This document shows, piece by piece, positions 5,465 to 7,648 of a DNA stretch of 7,648 nucleotides. Every line of letters begins with the position of its first letter. Position 1 is the first letter of the stretch. Both the position numbers and the translations under genes were made by a program. The notes beneath the pieces were generated by a model that worked only from the letters and a program-made list of their open reading frames with translations, ran no database searches and was not told where the DNA came from. Origin of the DNA: Planctomycetaceae bacterium (GTDB taxonomy: Bacteria > Planctomycetota > Planctomycetia > Pirellulales > Thermoguttaceae); NCBI GenBank assembly GCA_031259095.1, contig JAIRLW010000379.1:1-7648 (forward strand). The letters are read 5' to 3'.

Positions 5465-6844
5465 TTATTTCAGCGAATCGGCAACAATCTGCTCGATTTC
5501 ATCACACAGACGATTTGCATGATTTTCGGTTGGGGCTTCGGCGAAAATTCGGATAATCGGTTCTGTGTTGCTTCCGCGCAAAAGCGCCCACGCATCGCCA
5601 TGATCAATTCGCAAACCGTCCAAACGGTTACAAGGTAAATGTCGGAAAATGGTTGCGGTTTTGTCGAGTATCGCTGGCACCTCGTCAAGTTCGACACGGG
5701 TTTTTCGTTTGACTAAAGCGTAATGCGGTAACTCGTCCACAAGTTGGGCAACCGTTTTTCCGGTTGCAGCCATTGCGTCGAGTACCAAAGCCATTCCGAC
5801 AAAACTGTCCCGCACCAAACCAACTTCAGGATCAATCGGACCGCCATTGCCTTCTCCTCCGAACATTGCTTTTTTTTCGAGCATCAAATCGACCACATTC
5901 GCCTCGCCAACCGCACTGCGAAAAATCGGCGCTCCATATTTTTTCGCAACATCTTCATTCATCCGGCTTGTCGCACAGTTAATCACGACCGCCCCTTTTT
6001 TCCGAGGACACGGATGATTGGAATGTTCGGCGATTCGCAACAGATGTTCCAGACACAGCGTGATGGTGTATTCTTCGCCAACATATCGTCCATTGGCGTC
6101 AATAATCGCCACACGGTCAGCGTCTGGGTCTTGACAAAAGGCAACGTCAACCTTTGCTTCCTTAACACGCCGGCAAACATCCACGAGATTTTCCGCAGTT
6201 GGTTCCGGCGTATGCAGAAATTGCCCGTCAGGTTTGTTTCCGATCATTGTTATTTCGCAGCCCAACTCTTCCAGCAACCAATCTCCCAGAATACCTCCGG
6301 CTCCATGATTAACATCCAGCAAGACCTTAAATTTCCGACGAATAATTGCTTCCACATCAACTGTTTGGATCACGGCTTTACGATGTTCCAAAATAGTATT
6401 TTTGCAAAGGGTTCGCGTTCCGGTCTGATCGTGAGGAACCCATGTGGGTTGTCCATTCCGGTAATATTCCAAAATTTCCGCTCCACACCGTTGCGGAAGA
6501 ACTCTGCCCTCGCCGGAAAATAATTTAATACCGTTAAACTCAATCGGGTTGTGTGATGCGGAAATCTGGATACCTCCCACTGCGCCGAATTGACGGATTA
6601 AAATTCCGGTTGTCGGGGTTGCGGTAATTTCCGCATCAATCGTAGAACGTCCTACGGCGTTTAAAGAAGCGTGAATCACATCAGCGAACATCATTCCGCT
6701 AGGACGGCTGTCGCGGGTCACGATGAAAGTCCCACAAGGCGTTGACGCCGAAAACGCCAAGACATAACGCATCGCCGCATCAAGCGTCAACGTCTCGCCA
6801 ACCACTCCGCGCAAACCGGATACACTAATAATTAACTCAGACAT
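5465..6844 (-). CDS. glmM: Phosphoglucosamine mutase / phosphomannomutase family protein
   Basis: This alpha-D-phosphohexomutase most likely converts glucosamine-6-phosphate to glucosamine-1-phosphate for UDP-GlcNAc and envelope synthesis. The 459-residue length is normal. The N-terminus SELIISVSGLRGVVGETL is typical of the family. The phosphoserine loop ISASHNP gives Ser97. The metal loop DPDADR gives Asp239, Asp241 and Asp243. The sugar loop GGEGNGG is at 329-335, and the C-terminal phosphate-binding loop RGSNTEPIIR at 423-432. The sugar loop differs from the GGEQSGH of E. coli GlmM and resembles the GGE-NGG of archaeal-type mutases, so activity on mannose or glucose phosphates is possible. 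The ATG fits the family start, yet no Shine-Dalgarno precedes it; the nearest AGAGG is about 21 nt away. The upstream DNA carries a repeat motif (6861) and a 12-bp palindrome (6899). The enzyme family is certain; the exact substrate is inferred. Confidence 0.9.
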   Translation of the reverse strand: MSELIISVSGLRGVVGETLTLDAAMRYVLAFSASTPCGTFIVTRDSRPSGMMFADVIHASLNAVGRSTIDAEITATPTTGILIRQFGAVGGIQISASHNPIEFNGIKLFSGEGRVLPQRCGAEILEYYRNGQPTWVPHDQTGTRTLCKNTILEHRKAVIQTVDVEAIIRRKFKVLLDVNHGAGGILGDWLLEELGCEITMIGNKPDGQFLHTPEPTAENLVDVCRRVKEAKVDVAFCQDPDADRVAIIDANGRYVGEEYTITLCLEHLLRIAEHSNHPCPRKKGAVVINCATSRMNEDVAKKYGAPIFRSAVGEANVVDLMLEKKAMFGGEGNGGPIDPEVGLVRDSFVGMALVLDAMAATGKTVAQLVDELPHYALVKRKTRVELDEVPAILDKTATIFRHLPCNRLDGLRIDHGDAWALLRGSNTEPIIRIFAEAPTENHANRLCDEIEQIVADSLK

Positions 6845-6860
6845 ACTTGATAAAATGTTA

Positions 6861-6875
6861 GGAAACCTCTAAAAA
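6861..6875 (+). repeat. GGAAnCTCTAAAAA motif upstream of the glmM-like gene
   Basis: GGAAACCTCTAAAAA lies 16 bp before the ATG and so within the probable leader or core promoter of the glmM-like gene. It matches the end motif of the MITE-like family at 4023 and 5272. No inverted partner is visible nearby, so it is a solo copy. Confidence 0.5.
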
Positions 6876-6898
6876 TTCGTTAGTCATCACAGGGGATT

Positions 6899-6910
6899 AT
6901 TGGTACCAAT
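6899..6910. promoter_or_regulatory. 12-bp perfect palindrome, possible operator
   Basis: ATTGGTACCAAT is a perfect dyad 54 bp upstream of the glmM-like start codon. Position and symmetry fit a dimeric regulator's site. Its right half also begins the CCAATTTGTCCC repeat motif, which is a competing explanation. No regulator gene is in the window. Confidence 0.3.
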
Positions 6911-6965
6911 TTGTCCCTAAAGTTTCTAATGTCCCTAAAATTGGGTAAAGGACATTAGGGACAAA
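6910..6965. repeat. GTCCC-rich inverted repeat
   Basis: CTAATGTCC (6926-6934) pairs perfectly with GGACATTAG (6950-6958) around a 15-nt loop. Outside it, TTTGTCC (6910-6916) pairs with GGACAAA (6959-6965), leaving a 9-nt bulge (6917-6925) on one side. No T-run follows, so it is not a canonical terminator. The GTCCC/GGGAC words connect it to the motifs at 5231-5268 and 5405-5420. Confidence 0.6.
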
Positions 6966-7131
6966 AGGGACGAATGATTTTGAAATTATAAATTAAATTG
7001 ATGTTTAGGGAAAGGGATTTGTTTTAGATTGCAGTATTGATCAATCTTAAATCTACCGTAATCTATCAGTGGAATATTTGTTTTTTGGCATTGGCATTGA
7101 AAGGTCCATAGGATTTTTTCCTGAACAGCCG

Positions 7132-7144
7132 ACCCCGACGGGGT
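7132..7144. repeat. Small GC-rich hairpin
   Basis: ACCCCGACGGGGT is an inverted repeat that can form a 5-bp stem with a GAC loop. It is a GC-rich island in otherwise AT-rich DNA. No T-run sits on either side in terminator position, so its role is open. Confidence 0.4.
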
Positions 7145-7175
7145 AGGTTCAAGGCGTCCAATATTGCCGAAAGTT

Positions 7176-7254
7176 TGCCCCCTTATTGCCAAGAACTGCC
7201 CCCTTATTGACGAGAAATGCCCCCGATTGACGAGAAATGCCTACCGATTGACTG
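7176..7254 (+). repeat. Degenerate 20-21 bp tandem array
   Basis: Four consecutive units are visible: TGCCCCCTTATTGCCAAGAAC (first 20 bases at 7176-7195), a near copy at 7197-7217, a 20-bp unit TGCCCCCGATTGACGAGAAA at 7218-7237, and a partial TGCCTACCGATTGACTG at 7238-7254. A truncated unit (ATTGCCGAAAGTT) may precede them at 7163-7175. The array has no spacers, so it is not a CRISPR. It is C-rich on the plus strand, unlike its surroundings. Function is unknown; iterated binding sites or a decayed mobile-element end are possible. Confidence 0.7.
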
Positions 7255-7452
7255 TTTTTTTGACATAATTGAGGATATACTGAAATTTCAAATATTAAAC
7301 GTGATTTGTGCGTTTACAACAGACTTAGTTTTTACGTTTTCAAAGTCTATTATTAACGTCCCTTTCGAGGCTAATGTGAAAAACAAAAAATCCGCTGAAA
7401 TATTACAATCTATCATCTAAAATTATTTCTCCACTATATCAACGATCCATTG

Positions 7453-7458
7453 TATAAT
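7453..7458 (+). promoter_or_regulatory. Possible -10 box for the last gene
   Basis: A perfect TATAAT lies 107 bp before the start codon at 7566. The hexamer 17 bp upstream (TCCACT) matches the -35 consensus at only three positions, so the promoter is weakly supported. If used, transcription would start near 7465 and the leader would include the hairpin at 7486-7512. Confidence 0.3.
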
Positions 7459-7485
7459 GTTTTTCATTGGTTTTGGGAACTAAAG

Positions 7486-7512
7486 AGGCAATGTTTCGGC
7501 AAAACATTGCCT
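7486..7512 (+). promoter_or_regulatory. Strong hairpin in the leader of the last gene
   Basis: AGGCAATGTTT and AAACATTGCCT form a perfect 11-bp stem closed by a 5-nt loop CGGCA. No U-tract follows on either strand (TGAAATG on plus, CTTTAG on minus), so it is not a typical intrinsic terminator. It lies 53 bp before the ATG at 7566 and downstream of a TATAAT, so an mRNA leader structure or a protein-binding dyad is plausible. Confidence 0.5.
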
Positions 7513-7565
7513 TGAAATGTTAGAAAGACAAAAAACTAAAGAATCAAAAATTCAACAAATTAAAA

Positions 7566-7648
7566 ATGATGAACAAATCTATAATTATCGCAGCCGTCAT
7601 TATTGGCGGTGCAATCCTTCTAAACGGCTACTTTGATCGTGTATCAAA
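7566..7648 (+). CDS. N-terminus of a membrane-anchored protein, truncated by window end
   Basis: Only the first 27 codons are present: MMNKSIIIAAVIIGGAILLN followed by GYFDRVS. A basic start and one hydrophobic helix of about 16 residues (SIIIAAVIIGGAILLN) suggest a signal anchor or an uncleaved signal peptide, with the remainder outside the cytoplasm. No lipobox Cys is seen. Two adjacent ATG codons (7566 and 7569) are both possible starts, and no Shine-Dalgarno is visible. The frame stays open to the window edge. Which family it belongs to cannot be told from this fragment. Confidence 0.5.
   Translation, partial: MMNKSIIIAAVIIGGAILLNGYFDRVS

Larger units (their letters stand above)
6845..7565. 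other. Long non-coding spacer, about 720 bp
   Basis: I see no convincing gene, tRNA or rRNA here. Two short open frames (6986-7192 minus and 7217-7420 plus) lack ribosome-binding sites and recognisable domains, and both run into the tandem array, so I do not call them. The spacer contains the motif at 6861, a palindrome at 6899, an inverted repeat at 6910-6965, a small GC hairpin at 7132-7144, a tandem array at 7176-7254, a possible -10 box at 7453 and a hairpin at 7486-7512. It separates the divergently oriented glmM-like gene and the final partial gene, so both promoters should lie in it. Confidence 0.6.

Noticed and set aside
5744..6523. 259-residue plus-strand open frame opposite the glmM-like gene
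   Set aside because: It is an antisense shadow of a clearly conserved enzyme, and its composition (many Cys, His, Phe, Arg) is typical of reverse-strand translation.
7132..7165. tRNA-like sequence around GGTAGGTTCAAGGC
   Set aside because: The GTTCAA word resembles a T-loop, but no acceptor, D-arm or anticodon stem can be built around it.
6986..7192. 68-residue minus-strand open frame
   Set aside because: It has no ribosome-binding site, no recognisable domain and low-complexity composition, and it begins inside the tandem array. Its translation might reflect a repeated intergenic element, but a gene is not supported.
7176..7254. CRISPR array
   Set aside because: Units are contiguous and degenerate with no unique spacers, and no cas gene is present.
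7260..7281. TTGACA ... TATACT promoter
   Set aside because: The two boxes are only 10 bp apart, too close for a sigma70 promoter.
7217..7420. 67-residue plus-strand open frame
   Set aside because: Its N-terminus is made of tandem-array units, it lacks a ribosome-binding site, and the rest reads as AT-rich random translation.

Overview
The window is about 7.6 kb of AT-rich bacterial DNA with ordinary housekeeping genes, mostly on the minus strand, separated by unusually repeat-rich spacers. A lipoprotein-type signal sequence points to a Gram-negative-type cell envelope. Several traits together suggest a Planctomycetota-like, probably uncultured bacterium: an Rpn-type PD-(D/E)XK 'transposase', a phosphosugar mutase with an archaeal/planctomycete-style GGEGNGG loop, genes lacking Shine-Dalgarno sites, and roomy intergenic regions. 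That placement is an inference from family resemblance, not from a marker gene.

Layout from left to right. Positions 34-1248 (minus) encode carA, the glutaminase subunit of carbamoyl-phosphate synthase, with an N-terminal extension of about 37 residues. Positions 1487-2534 (minus) hold one Rpn-family nuclease gene split into two frames by an indel between about 1788 and 1828. Positions 2716-3975 (minus) encode a textbook 419-residue L-rhamnose isomerase, rhaA. A divergent spacer (3976-4268) carries a 98-bp MITE-like element with terminal inverted repeats. It is followed on the plus strand by a 77-residue predicted lipoprotein (4269-4502). That gene converges, with a 2-bp gap, on a beta-phosphoglucomutase-like HAD hydrolase (4505-5143, minus). 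The next spacer (5144-5464) has a perfect 2 x 19 bp tandem repeat, a second copy of the MITE-like family in the opposite orientation, and a GGGACA-type motif. Positions 5465-6844 (minus) encode a phosphoglucosamine/phosphomannomutase (glmM-like). The last 700 bp (6845-7565) have no convincing gene but hold a 12-bp palindrome, a GTCCC-rich inverted repeat, a degenerate 20-21 bp tandem array and a strong hairpin. They precede the truncated start of a membrane-anchored protein (7566 to the window end, plus).

The genes do not form one pathway. carA feeds pyrimidine and arginine synthesis, rhaA handles rhamnose catabolism, the HAD enzyme acts on small phosphorylated compounds, and the glmM-like enzyme feeds cell-envelope nucleotide sugars. 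Gene spacing argues for single-gene transcription units. The most interesting material is intergenic: a 15-bp motif close to GGAAnCTCTAAAAA occurs at least six times, always at gene edges. Two of the copies are the ends of a hairpin-forming element with 10-bp internal periodicity. A separate TTGTCCC/GGGACAA motif family flanks the glmM-like gene on both sides.
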